Source: Hoeflea_A sp965249925 (GTDB lineage Bacteria > Pseudomonadota > Alphaproteobacteria > Rhizobiales > Rhizobiaceae). Taken from it: a stretch of DNA of 64,000 bases. Location of the stretch: positions 5,146,001-5,210,000 of the forward strand of contig OZ252260.1 in assembly GCA_965249925.1 (NCBI GenBank), read 5' to 3'. The translations under genes and the position numbers were made by a program. The notes under the pieces are model-generated. The model saw nothing but the letters and a program-made list of their open reading frames with translations. It ran no database searches and had not been told where the DNA came from. Each line of letters starts with the position of its first letter. Positions within the stretch are counted from its first letter, which is position 1. Shown here piece by piece: positions 44,518 to 52,794 of the stretch.

Positions 44518-44566
44518 ACTGGCATACAACATGGCAGTATTGACATACAGTATATTGTATGCCAGT
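44518..44566. promoter_or_regulatory. Inverted repeats between gntR and TRAP operon
   Basis: Perfect 12-bp inverted repeat ACTGGCATACAA (44518-44529) and TTGTATGCCAGT (44555-44566). A nested shorter palindrome CATACA-N6-TGTATG lies at 44544-44561. The two outer arms suggest a two-site operator covering the divergent promoters. Confidence 0.65.
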
Positions 44567-44605
44567 TTCTGCGATCATGGCAGACTGAGGAGGGCCGGGG
44601 AGGCG

Positions 44606-45118
44606 ATGGTATCCTTCGAAAAATATCTGGTGTCGTTGAACCGCGCTCTGGTCGCCGGCGTGCTGGCGATCGTCTTCATTATCGTTTTCGCCAACGTGAT
44701 CGGCCGATACCTGTTCGGCTACTCCTTCTCCTGGGTCGAGGAAGCGGCGCGTCACCTGATGGTGTTCGGTGCCTTCTGCGGTGCCGGTCTCGCCCTGCGC
44801 GAGGGGCGGCTCGTCGCGATCGAACTGCTGACCGAGCTGTTGCCCGAGCGATGGGGGCACGCCATTCGCTGGGGCAGCGCAATCGTCATGTTCGTCTTCA
44901 TGGCCACGATGGGCTGGCTCGGGATCCAGTTTGTCGCATTCGGCTGGCCAAAGGAGACGATGTCCACTGGCATGTCCCGCGGCATCCCCTACCTCGCCAT
45001 TCCCATCGGTTGCGGCCTGTTTCTGGCCCACCTGGCGCTGTTTGCGAGGCGCTATGTCGACCGGGACTTCGAGTACGGCGAGCCCGGTGAATCCGAAACG
45101 CAGCCGGAAGAGGACTGA
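44606..45118 (+). CDS. TRAP transporter small membrane subunit (DctQ-like)
   Basis: 170 residues with four hydrophobic segments. Typical DctQ features are FANVIGRYLFGYSFSWVEEAARHLMVF and GAGLALREGRLVAIELL. The C-terminal tail is acidic. It is the first gene of the TRAP operon; the ATG at 44606 follows GGGGAGG. Works with DctM and the DctP binding protein to import an organic acid with sodium. Confidence 0.9.
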   Translation: MVSFEKYLVSLNRALVAGVLAIVFIIVFANVIGRYLFGYSFSWVEEAARHLMVFGAFCGAGLALREGRLVAIELLTELLPERWGHAIRWGSAIVMFVFMATMGWLGIQFVAFGWPKETMSTGMSRGIPYLAIPIGCGLFLAHLALFARRYVDRDFEYGEPGESETQPEED

Positions 45119-45121
45119 TCG

Positions 45122-46408
45122 ATGGCACAGACGTTGATCATCCTGTTCTTTGCGACCCTGGTCCTCGGCATCCCGGTTGCCTTCACCATGGGGATAGCCG
45201 GTATCGCAGCGATCTTCATCGACGGGTCGCTCAATCCGCTGGTCGCGACCCAGCGCATGTTTGCCGGGATCGACAGTTTTCCGCTGATGGCCGTGCCGTT
45301 TTTCATCCTGGCGTCGGAGCTGATGACGGCCTGCGGCCTGACCAACGCGCTCTTGCGGTTCGCCAACGCCCTCGTCGGGCATGTCCGCGGTGGCTTGGGG
45401 CACGTCAACATTCTCGTCTCGATGCTGTTTGCCGGCATCAGCGGCTCGGCGCTCGCCGATGCGGCCGGTCCCTCGGCGATCGTCATGCGTATGATGCGCA
45501 AGGCCGGATATGAGGCGAATTATGCCGGTGCGCTGTCGGCCGCCACCGCGACGATCGGTCCGATCATTCCGCCGTCCATTCTGGCCGTGATATTCGCCAT
45601 CTCGACGACCGGCGTGACCGTGGCCGGCCTTTTCCTCGCGGGAATCCTGCCGGGCATTCTGCTGGGGGCGTCGCTTGCCGTCGCCAACCACATCGTATCG
45701 ACCCGCTACGGCTATCGTGGCCGCGATCAGCGCGCCTCGTTTGAGGAACTGCGCAGCACCACGCTGGCAGCAATGCCGGCCATCGTAATGCCGGCGATCA
45801 TCCTCGGCGGCATCCTGTTCGGTGTCTTCACGCCCACCGAGGCCGGCGCCGTTGCCTCGGCCTACGCCCTGGCGCTGGGCTTCATCATGCGCGCCTTCAC
45901 GGCACGCAGCCTTTTCGACGCCTTCGCCCGGGCCGCGGTGATCACCTCATCGGTGTTCCTCATCGTCGCCATGGCGTCGATCTTTGCCTGGCTGCTGACC
46001 TACCTGCAGATCCCGCAGACGCTGGCGCAGGCCATCAGCTCGTTCACCGACAGCCGTCTGGCGATCCTGTTCATCCTCGCCGCGTTTGCGCTCGTTTGCG
46101 GCTTCTTCATCGACACGCTGCCGGCCTTGATCATTTTAACGCCGGTCCTCGGACCCATCGCCTTCAGCGCCGGCATCGATCCGCTGCAGTTCGGCATGAT
46201 GCTGGTGCTCAACCTGACCATCGGCATGATCACGCCGCCGGTCGGACCGGTTCTGTTCGTCATCGCCACAGTCGGCCGGTTGCGCATCGAGGGCCTGTCA
46301 AAGGCCGTTCTTCCGCTGCTCGCGGCTGAAATGGTCGTGCTGCTCCTGGTCATTCTCGTGCCGGGCATCAGCACCTTCATTCCCAAACTCTTTGGATTTG
46401 CAAACTGA
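45122..46408 (+). CDS. TRAP transporter large membrane subunit (DctM-like)
   Basis: 428 residues, around twelve hydrophobic segments. DctM marks include VPFFILASELM, NILVSMLFAGISGSALADAAG, GALSAATATIGPIIPPSI and FGVFTPTEAGAVASAYAL. It begins three bases after the dctQ stop. Forms the sodium-coupled translocation channel. Confidence 0.93.
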   Translation: MAQTLIILFFATLVLGIPVAFTMGIAGIAAIFIDGSLNPLVATQRMFAGIDSFPLMAVPFFILASELMTACGLTNALLRFANALVGHVRGGLGHVNILVSMLFAGISGSALADAAGPSAIVMRMMRKAGYEANYAGALSAATATIGPIIPPSILAVIFAISTTGVTVAGLFLAGILPGILLGASLAVANHIVSTRYGYRGRDQRASFEELRSTTLAAMPAIVMPAIILGGILFGVFTPTEAGAVASAYALALGFIMRAFTARSLFDAFARAAVITSSVFLIVAMASIFAWLLTYLQIPQTLAQAISSFTDSRLAILFILAAFALVCGFFIDTLPALIILTPVLGPIAFSAGIDPLQFGMMLVLNLTIGMITPPVGPVLFVIATVGRLRIEGLSKAVLPLLAAEMVVLLLVILVPGISTFIPKLFGFAN

Positions 46409-46427
46409 CATGAAAGGGAGGTTATCC

Positions 46428-47441
46428 ATGAAATCCATGTCGAAACTGCTCCAGGCGACAGCGGTTGTCGCCCTCATGGCCGGTGCCCAGGCGGCGCAGG
46501 CAAAAGACCTGAAATACGCGCACTTCCAGTCGGCGGACCTCGGTTCGCCGAAGCACGCCGCGGCGCTGGCGTTCGAATCCTGTGTCGAGGGTAAGACCGG
46601 TGGCGAAATCGATGTCCAGGTCTTCCCGGCCAGCCAACTTGGCGGCGGTTCGGAAGTGATGGAGGGCCTGCAGTTGGGCTCGATCCAGATGGCCGTCGTC
46701 CACGACGGGCCGATTTCGGCCATGTACAAGCCGTTTTCGGTGCTCGCTATGCCGTACCTGTTCGACGACCAGGCCATGGCCTGGTCGATCATGGACGGCC
46801 AATTCGGTGAGGATCTGTTCGAGGACATGCGCAAACAGACCGGCATCCGGGTATTCGGCGTGGCCGACAACGGCGTCCGCAACTTCACCAACAATGTGCG
46901 TCCGGTCGCCGAACCGAAGGACATGGAAGGTCTGAAGATGCGGGTGATGACGGCGCCCGTATGGGTGACACTGGTCGAAAGCCTGGGCGCTTCGGCCACA
47001 CCCGTTCCGTGGCCCGAACTGCCCGGAGCATTGCAGCAGGGCGTTGTCGACGGACAGGAGAACGGCGTGACCAACATCGTCAATGCGTCGCTCTACCAGC
47101 ACCAGAAATACGTGTCGCTCGATGGCCACGTGTTTTCCTGGCACGCCTACATGATGTCCGACAGCTTCTATGACGGTCTGACCGACGACCAGAAGAAAGC
47201 CGTCGATCAGTGCGTCGAAATCTCCAAGACCATTCATCGCGGCATGACCGCGGCGCAGGATGCCAACGCCACGGCCATCCTTTCCGAAAAGGGCATGGAA
47301 GTCGTTCCGGTCAGTCCGTCGCAGAAGGCTGATTTCCGCGCCAAGGCACAACCGGCGGTGCGCGAGTTCATTGTCGGCGAGATCGGCGCGGAATGGCCCG
47401 ATCGTCTTGATGCGGCCGTCGCCGCTTACCGCGCCCAGTAA
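46428..47441 (+). CDS. TRAP transporter solute-binding protein (DctP-like)
   Basis: 337 residues. A Sec signal ends near AQAAQAKDL; the mature protein opens with DLKYAHFQSADLGSPKHAAA. The carboxylate-binding arginine is in DMEGLKMRVMTAPVW, and YLFDDQAMAW and NGVTNIVNA are typical. The start at 46428 follows AAGGGAGGT; an earlier in-frame ATG (46392) would lie inside the dctM gene. The ligand is a small carboxylate, not further defined. Confidence 0.93.
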   Translation: MKSMSKLLQATAVVALMAGAQAAQAKDLKYAHFQSADLGSPKHAAALAFESCVEGKTGGEIDVQVFPASQLGGGSEVMEGLQLGSIQMAVVHDGPISAMYKPFSVLAMPYLFDDQAMAWSIMDGQFGEDLFEDMRKQTGIRVFGVADNGVRNFTNNVRPVAEPKDMEGLKMRVMTAPVWVTLVESLGASATPVPWPELPGALQQGVVDGQENGVTNIVNASLYQHQKYVSLDGHVFSWHAYMMSDSFYDGLTDDQKKAVDQCVEISKTIHRGMTAAQDANATAILSEKGMEVVPVSPSQKADFRAKAQPAVREFIVGEIGAEWPDRLDAAVAAYRAQ

Positions 47442-47464
47442 GCAGTCTCGGAGACCGCCGTATC

Positions 47465-48436
47465 ATGAGCAAAACCGTCGCCATTCTGGAGCCGGGCTAT
47501 GCCGACTACGGTGTCGAGCGTGCTCTGCTGGAGCCGCTCGGGGCGACGGTTGTGCCGGTTCCGGCCCATGATGATGCGGTCTCGGCACTGACGAAACTGA
47601 ACCCGGTGGCCGTGATGGTGCGCGAACGCTCCGTCTCGGCCGCCGAAATCGGTTGCTGTCCCGAGCTGAAGCTCATCGTGCGTTATGGCATCGGCGTCGA
47701 CAATGTCGACCTGCAGGCGGCCGTCGATCGTCGCGTCTATGTGGCAAACGTCCCCGAATACGGTGCGGAGCATGAGGTCAGCGACCATGCGGTGGCGCTC
47801 TACCTCGCGGTGCAAAGACGCATCGTCGAGCGCGATCGCCAGGTACGCGGCGGGGCCTGGGACATCGGCCAGACCGCGCCGATCCCGGGCCGCGACAACG
47901 CCGTTCTTGGGCTGATCGGCCTTGGCCGTATCGGCGTCGAGGCGGCCCGCAAGTTCGGAGCGCTTGGTTTCACTAGGACGCTGGTGGTCGATCCCCATAT
48001 CGACCCCGACACCATCCGTGCGCGCGGCATGCAACCGGTCGACCTCGACGAACTCTGCCGTGAAGCCGATGTCATCAGTCTTCACGTACCGTTGCTGCCG
48101 GAGACGCGCCACATCCTGAATGCGGCGCGCCTCGAGCAGATGAAACCGACGACCATCATCATCAACGTGTCCCGCGGCGGACTGATCGACGAGCTGGCCC
48201 TGGCCGATGCGCTTGGTCGCGGCCGGCTTTTTGGCGCCGGGCTCGATGTGTTCGAACAGGAACCCATTCCCCCGGACCACCCCCTGCTGAGCGCGGCCAA
48301 TACGGTGCTGACCGATCATGCGGCCTGGTATTCGGAACGGTCTGTTTCGGTCCTGCAACACGGGGCGGCGTCGGAGGTCAAACGGGTTCTGAGCGGCGAT
48401 TGCCCACAGAACTGGATCAACAAATGGGCAGGCTAG
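47465..48436 (+). CDS. D-isomer-specific 2-hydroxyacid dehydrogenase
   Basis: 323 residues of the phosphoglycerate/hydroxypyruvate dehydrogenase superfamily. NAD motif GLIGLGRIGVEAARKFGALG, catalytic Arg in INVSRGGLID, Glu in VFEQEPIPPDHP and His in LTDHAAWYSERS. Reduces a 2-keto acid or oxidises a D-2-hydroxy acid. It follows the TRAP binding protein by 23 bases and is in the same operon. Confidence 0.9.
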   Translation: MSKTVAILEPGYADYGVERALLEPLGATVVPVPAHDDAVSALTKLNPVAVMVRERSVSAAEIGCCPELKLIVRYGIGVDNVDLQAAVDRRVYVANVPEYGAEHEVSDHAVALYLAVQRRIVERDRQVRGGAWDIGQTAPIPGRDNAVLGLIGLGRIGVEAARKFGALGFTRTLVVDPHIDPDTIRARGMQPVDLDELCREADVISLHVPLLPETRHILNAARLEQMKPTTIIINVSRGGLIDELALADALGRGRLFGAGLDVFEQEPIPPDHPLLSAANTVLTDHAAWYSERSVSVLQHGAASEVKRVLSGDCPQNWINKWAG

Positions 48437-48509
48437 GTCCCGCCGGATTCGGCACCGTCACCCTTCTTGCCCTGTTTCGAAATGCAATTTTTTTTGAGGG
48501 AGTTGCACA

Positions 48510-49160
48510 ATGACACTGAATGAACTCGTTGAAGGATTCCGCGGGGTTGCGACAGCGTCGGTCGCCGATGCGGTGGATCTGATTGCCGGCAAAACCGGAT
48601 TTCTCGATCAGGCCATCAAGCCGCGTATCAATGAGCGCAAGATTGTCGGTCCGGCGGTGACCATTCTGGAAGGACCCACCGACGAGGCGGTGCCGCCGCA
48701 GCACGCGCTCGATGCCATCGACGAAGCCGACGCGGGCTCCGTCATCGTCATTGCGATCAACGGCGAGACGAATGTCGCCGTGTGGGGCGGTCTGATGGCT
48801 GCGGGGGCCGTCGCCAACGGACATGAAGCGGCGGTTCTCGACGGCGGCATGCGCGATGTAACGGAGATCAAACGCGATTTCGATTTTCCGGTGTTTTCGC
48901 GCTCGATCTCGCCCGGCACTACGGTCGGCCGTCACCGTACCATCGACTCCAATGTCGCGGTGCCCATCGGCGACGTCATCATCCATCCTGGAGATATCAT
49001 CGTCGGCGATGTGGATGGTGTGGTGGCCGTGCCGCGCACCCACGCCGAGGCTGTGCTCGAAAAGGCCCAAGAAATCGATGCGCGTGAGGCCGAGCAGGCC
49101 AAACTGATCCTGGAAGCGCGTTCCCTACGCGAAGGGCTCGCCAAATACGGCCGCATATGA
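48510..49160 (+). CDS. RraA-family protein (HMG/CHA aldolase-like)
   Basis: 216 residues of the RraA/HMG aldolase family. The substrate loop is visible as GGLMAAGAVANGHEAAVLDGGMRDV (described): the RD pair after DGGM is the carboxylate/metal site of 4-hydroxy-4-methyl-2-oxoglutarate aldolases. In a catabolic operon the aldolase or decarboxylase function on a 2-keto acid is more likely than the RNase E regulator role of E. coli RraA. GAGGGAG precedes the ATG. Confidence 0.88.
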   Translation: MTLNELVEGFRGVATASVADAVDLIAGKTGFLDQAIKPRINERKIVGPAVTILEGPTDEAVPPQHALDAIDEADAGSVIVIAINGETNVAVWGGLMAAGAVANGHEAAVLDGGMRDVTEIKRDFDFPVFSRSISPGTTVGRHRTIDSNVAVPIGDVIIHPGDIIVGDVDGVVAVPRTHAEAVLEKAQEIDAREAEQAKLILEARSLREGLAKYGRI

Positions 49161-49230
49161 CCGGCTTCCAACACCAATGGTCCGAAATCGGCGCAACCGG
49201 CCATTCATCGAGACTCAACGGAGACAATCC

Positions 49231-50421
49231 ATGCTGAGGCAACTATCCCTTTCGGCGTTTCTCGCGGCAGCGCTCGTCACCACGGCACAGGCAGCGGATG
49301 AGCTGGAAATCATTGCCGAATGGAACAGCCTTCCCTACGCGGTCACGGACGAAAACACCAAAGCCGCCTGGCAGGCAAGCGACATGTACGGTAAGGCGCT
49401 CATTCAGGGCGCGAAGATCGACAGCCAGGGCAACATCTACGTGTCGACCGCCCGTTGGGGCGGCAAGGACATCCCATCCACCCTGTCGAAGCTGGTCAGG
49501 AAAGGCGACAGCTGGGAGTTGCAGGCCTATCCCTCCGAGGCGATGAACAATATCGCAAACGCGGATGGCCTGAAGGCGGTGCTGGGCTTCGAAATCGACC
49601 GAAACGACGTGATGTGGATTCTCGATCAGGGCCACATCGCCGGCAGTATGCAACCCGGCGATGCCAAGCTCATTCTGTGGGACATCGAAGCGGACCGTGA
49701 ATTACAGCGCTACGTCTTTTCGAACGAGGACGCCGATACCAAATGCTCGTTTCTCAACGATCTGGCCGTCGACAACGATACCGGCTTTGCCTACATCGCC
49801 GACAGCGGCATCTTCTGCGATCCGCTCCACGGCGGTTTGCTGGTCTACGACAGCAACACCAACTCCGTGCGCCGGATCCTCGATCAGCACAAGTACACCA
49901 ACGACGAACCGCATTTCTTCTTCAACATCGACGACCGGCCGGTACTCAAAGGCGGCGCCATGCGCACCGGAGCCGATGGCATTGCCCTGTCTGGCGATAA
50001 GGATACGCTGTACTGGACCAATTTGACCGGCAACACGCTGTACAGCCTGGATGCGGATCTTCTGCGCGATTTCAGTGTCAGCGAAACCGTGCTCGAAAAC
50101 GCGGTCCGGGTGGTGACTGCCCTGCCGTCCAACACCGATGGCATGACCGCCGACCGGGAGGGCAATATCTACATGACGGCGCTGTCGCTGGACGGCCTGA
50201 TGAAGCTCGACGGAAAGACCGGCCAACTGTCACGGTTCGTCCATCACCCGGAAATGAACTGGCCTGACACACTCGCCTGGGGCCCCGACGGCGCGCTTTA
50301 CGTCGTTTCCAATCACCTGCATGTGTGGGTTGACGGCGACATGGATTTCGACAATCCGGAGATTCCGAATTTTCGGATATGGAGAATTCCGGGCGTTGGC
50401 CGCAGCTACACGGCGGAGTAA
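49231..50421 (+). CDS. Secreted major royal jelly/yellow-family protein
   Basis: About 396 residues. An N-terminal Sec signal ends at TAQAADELEI. The body is a six-bladed beta-propeller of the MRJP/yellow family, related to gluconolactonase/SMP-30 proteins: VLGFEIDRNDVMWILDQG, CSFLNDLAVDNDTGFAYIADSG, GADGIALSGDKDTLYWTNLTG and NTDGMTADREGNIYMT. It would act in the periplasm, perhaps on a lactone or sugar derivative before uptake. The ATG at 49231 follows ACGGAGA. Confidence 0.85.
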   Translation: MLRQLSLSAFLAAALVTTAQAADELEIIAEWNSLPYAVTDENTKAAWQASDMYGKALIQGAKIDSQGNIYVSTARWGGKDIPSTLSKLVRKGDSWELQAYPSEAMNNIANADGLKAVLGFEIDRNDVMWILDQGHIAGSMQPGDAKLILWDIEADRELQRYVFSNEDADTKCSFLNDLAVDNDTGFAYIADSGIFCDPLHGGLLVYDSNTNSVRRILDQHKYTNDEPHFFFNIDDRPVLKGGAMRTGADGIALSGDKDTLYWTNLTGNTLYSLDADLLRDFSVSETVLENAVRVVTALPSNTDGMTADREGNIYMTALSLDGLMKLDGKTGQLSRFVHHPEMNWPDTLAWGPDGALYVVSNHLHVWVDGDMDFDNPEIPNFRIWRIPGVGRSYTAE

Positions 50422-50477
50422 ATCTTGGAAGAGGTTGCGCCATCGGGTGCGACGTCGATCAGTGTCAGGGAGCGAAG

Positions 50478-51398
50478 ATGAACGCGGATATTTTGTGCCT
50501 GGGCGAGCCCATGCTGGAATTCAACCAGCAGCCGGACGGCAACTACCTGCCGGGCCACGGCGGCGATACATCGAACAGCGCGATCGCCGCCGCGCGTCAG
50601 GGTGCCAGCGTTGGATACATCACCCATATCGGCGCGGATGCCTTCGGCGACAGCTTCATGCAGCTATGGCAGTCGGAGGGGATCGATATCGGTCACGTCC
50701 GGCAGGTCGAAGACGCGCATACGGGAATCTATTTCGTCACCCATGGTCCTGAGGGTCATACGTTCAGCTATTTTCGCGCCGGTTCCGCTGCCAGTCGAAT
50801 GCAGCCCAAAGACCTGCCGCACGATGCGCTGAAGACGACCAAAATACTGCACGTTTCCGGTATCAGCCAGGGCATTTCCGACAGTGCTGCCGATACGGTA
50901 TTCACCGCGATAGAGATGGTGAAAGCATCCGGCGGGCAGGTCTCCTACGACACCAACTTGCGGCTCAAACTATGGCCCATCGATCGCGCACGCGCGGTGA
51001 TCCACGCAGCCATGCGCTCATGCGACATCGCGCTTCCAGGAAAGGAAGACGCGGAGCAACTGACCGGACAGAGCGATCCGGACGCGATTGCAGATTTTTA
51101 TCTCGAGCTCGGCGCCAAGGTGGTCGCACTCACACTCGGTGCTGAAGGCACGCTGGTCGCAACACCGCAGGAACGCCGCAGGATCGGTGGACGCGTTGTG
51201 ACGCCCGTCGACGCGACGGCCGCTGGCGACACGTTTGACGGCGCGTTTCTGGCGGAACTGGTTGCCGGCAGCGATCCCTTCGCGGCGGCGCGCTATGCGA
51301 ACGCCGCCGCCGCGTTGTCGACACAGGGCTACGGCGCCGTGGCGCCGATGCCGCGTCGCGCCGATGTCGAAGCTTTTCTGGCCGGCGACGACACATGA
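50478..51398 (+). CDS. PfkB-family sugar kinase (2-keto-3-deoxygluconate kinase-like)
   Basis: 306 residues of the ribokinase family. LCLGEPMLEFNQQPDGNYLPGHGGDTSNSA matches KdgK-type substrate loops (LGE, GGD-x-N), and the catalytic region VTPVDATAAGDTFDGAFLAEL carries the Asp base and anion hole. KDG or a related keto-deoxy sugar acid is the likely substrate. ATG 50478 follows AGGGAG. The stop overlaps the SDR start. Confidence 0.88.
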   Translation: MNADILCLGEPMLEFNQQPDGNYLPGHGGDTSNSAIAAARQGASVGYITHIGADAFGDSFMQLWQSEGIDIGHVRQVEDAHTGIYFVTHGPEGHTFSYFRAGSAASRMQPKDLPHDALKTTKILHVSGISQGISDSAADTVFTAIEMVKASGGQVSYDTNLRLKLWPIDRARAVIHAAMRSCDIALPGKEDAEQLTGQSDPDAIADFYLELGAKVVALTLGAEGTLVATPQERRRIGGRVVTPVDATAAGDTFDGAFLAELVAGSDPFAAARYANAAAALSTQGYGAVAPMPRRADVEAFLAGDDT

Positions 51399-52105
51399 AG
51401 CACGCTGTCGTCATCGGCGGAACACGCGGGATCGGCGCCGGCATTGTGAGGAGCCTTGCCGCTGACGGTTGGCAGGTGACGGCGACCGGTGTGAATGCAG
51501 ATGAAGTCGCCAGCTACCAGCAGTCGAACCCGGCGCCGGCGGTCAGGTCAACGGAACTCGACGTCACCGATCAAGACGCAGTGTCGCGGTTTTTCGGCTC
51601 GGTCGCCGCGCTCGACGGTCTTGTCAATTGCGCCGGAATCCTGGCGCGCGGCGCCGAATACGAGATCGACACCTTTGAACGGGTTATCGATGTCAACCTG
51701 ACCGGGACGATGCGCACCTGTCTCGCTGCCCGTCCAAGCCTTGCCGACAGCGGCGGCGCGATTGTCAACACAGCGTCGATGCTGAGCTTTTTCGGTGGCC
51801 CGCTGGTTCCGGCCTATTCGGCATCGAAGGGCGGAGTGGTGCAACTGACCAAGGCGTTGGCCGGCGGTTGGGCCGACGATGGCATCCGCGTCAACGCCAT
51901 CGCCCCGGGATGGATCGAAACGGAGATGACGGACCAGCTGCGTGCCGATCCGCAACGCAACGATCCGATCCTCAGCCGCACCCCGCTCGGCCGGTGGGGG
52001 CAGCCGGAAGAGGTGGGGGCATTGGCAGCCTGGCTTCTGTCGGACGCGGCGAGTTTCGTCACCGGCTCCGTGTATGCGGTCGATGGCGGCTATGCCGCCA
52101 TGTGA
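51395..52105 (+). CDS. Short-chain dehydrogenase/reductase
   Basis: 236 residues, classical SDR. Cofactor motif VIGGTRGIGAGIVRSL, NAG-type LVNCAGILA, catalytic Ser/Tyr/Lys in NTASM...AYSASKGGV, and PGWIETEM after the active site. Terminal SVYAVDGGYAAM is the usual family ending. Likely oxidises a sugar acid or keto-deoxy acid hydroxyl in this operon. Confidence 0.92.
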   Translation: MKHAVVIGGTRGIGAGIVRSLAADGWQVTATGVNADEVASYQQSNPAPAVRSTELDVTDQDAVSRFFGSVAALDGLVNCAGILARGAEYEIDTFERVIDVNLTGTMRTCLAARPSLADSGGAIVNTASMLSFFGGPLVPAYSASKGGVVQLTKALAGGWADDGIRVNAIAPGWIETEMTDQLRADPQRNDPILSRTPLGRWGQPEEVGALAAWLLSDAASFVTGSVYAVDGGYAAM

Positions 52106-52119
52106 AGAAAGGAAACACC

Positions 52120-52647
52120 ATGCCCCTGCAGGCTCCCGACAACGATCCCCGGACTCCCTACCAACTGCCGTTCCCTGAGGATGCTCAGGATGAAATCGTC
52201 GTGCCCAAGGCCGTCGCCGGCGACGAGCGGATCTGGGTTCCGCAGGCGGAAAACGTGTCCTTTCGGCCGCTCTGTCTAAACCGCAGTCAAGGTTATTGGA
52301 TGAACCTGCTGCGCGTGCGCAAATCGGGTGTCTTGTCGCGGCATCGCCACCCGCAACCGGTCCACGGTTTCGTTCTCAAGGGACGCTGGCATTATCTGGA
52401 GCATGACTGGGTGGCCGAGGAAGGCGGATACGTCTTCGAGCCGCCGGGCGAGACCCACACGCTCGTCGTGCCCGACGATGTCGACGAAATGATCACGTAT
52501 TTCCAGGTGAACGGCGTCATGCTCTACGTCGATCCGGTCGGCAACGTACTGGGTTATGAGGATGTGTTCACCAAAATCGATATGTGCCGGGAACACTACG
52601 CAGCGGTCGGTCTTGGCGCCGACTATGTCGACCAGTTCATCCGTTGA
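52120..52647 (+). CDS. Cupin protein, 2,4'-dihydroxyacetophenone dioxygenase-like
   Basis: 175 residues, single cupin domain with metal ligands in SRHRHPQPVHGFVLKG (His residues) and EPPGETHTL (Glu/His). The length and N-terminus (LPFPEDAQDEIVVP) resemble the DAD-like cupin group. It could be a dioxygenase or isomerase; no clear substrate. AAAGGAAAC precedes the ATG. Last gene of the TRAP operon. Confidence 0.8.
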   Translation: MPLQAPDNDPRTPYQLPFPEDAQDEIVVPKAVAGDERIWVPQAENVSFRPLCLNRSQGYWMNLLRVRKSGVLSRHRHPQPVHGFVLKGRWHYLEHDWVAEEGGYVFEPPGETHTLVVPDDVDEMITYFQVNGVMLYVDPVGNVLGYEDVFTKIDMCREHYAAVGLGADYVDQFIR

Positions 52648-52794
52648 CGTTGTGGCGGCACTCCGCTTCTTCTTAAATCGAGCATACTCTGGCCCACGCT
52701 TTCAGCGATCGTTAGTTTACGGTGTCATTGAAGTCCTGCTGTAGTGTCTAACGATCGGCGGGTTTCAACGAAACGCGCGATTAACGGGAGCCGA

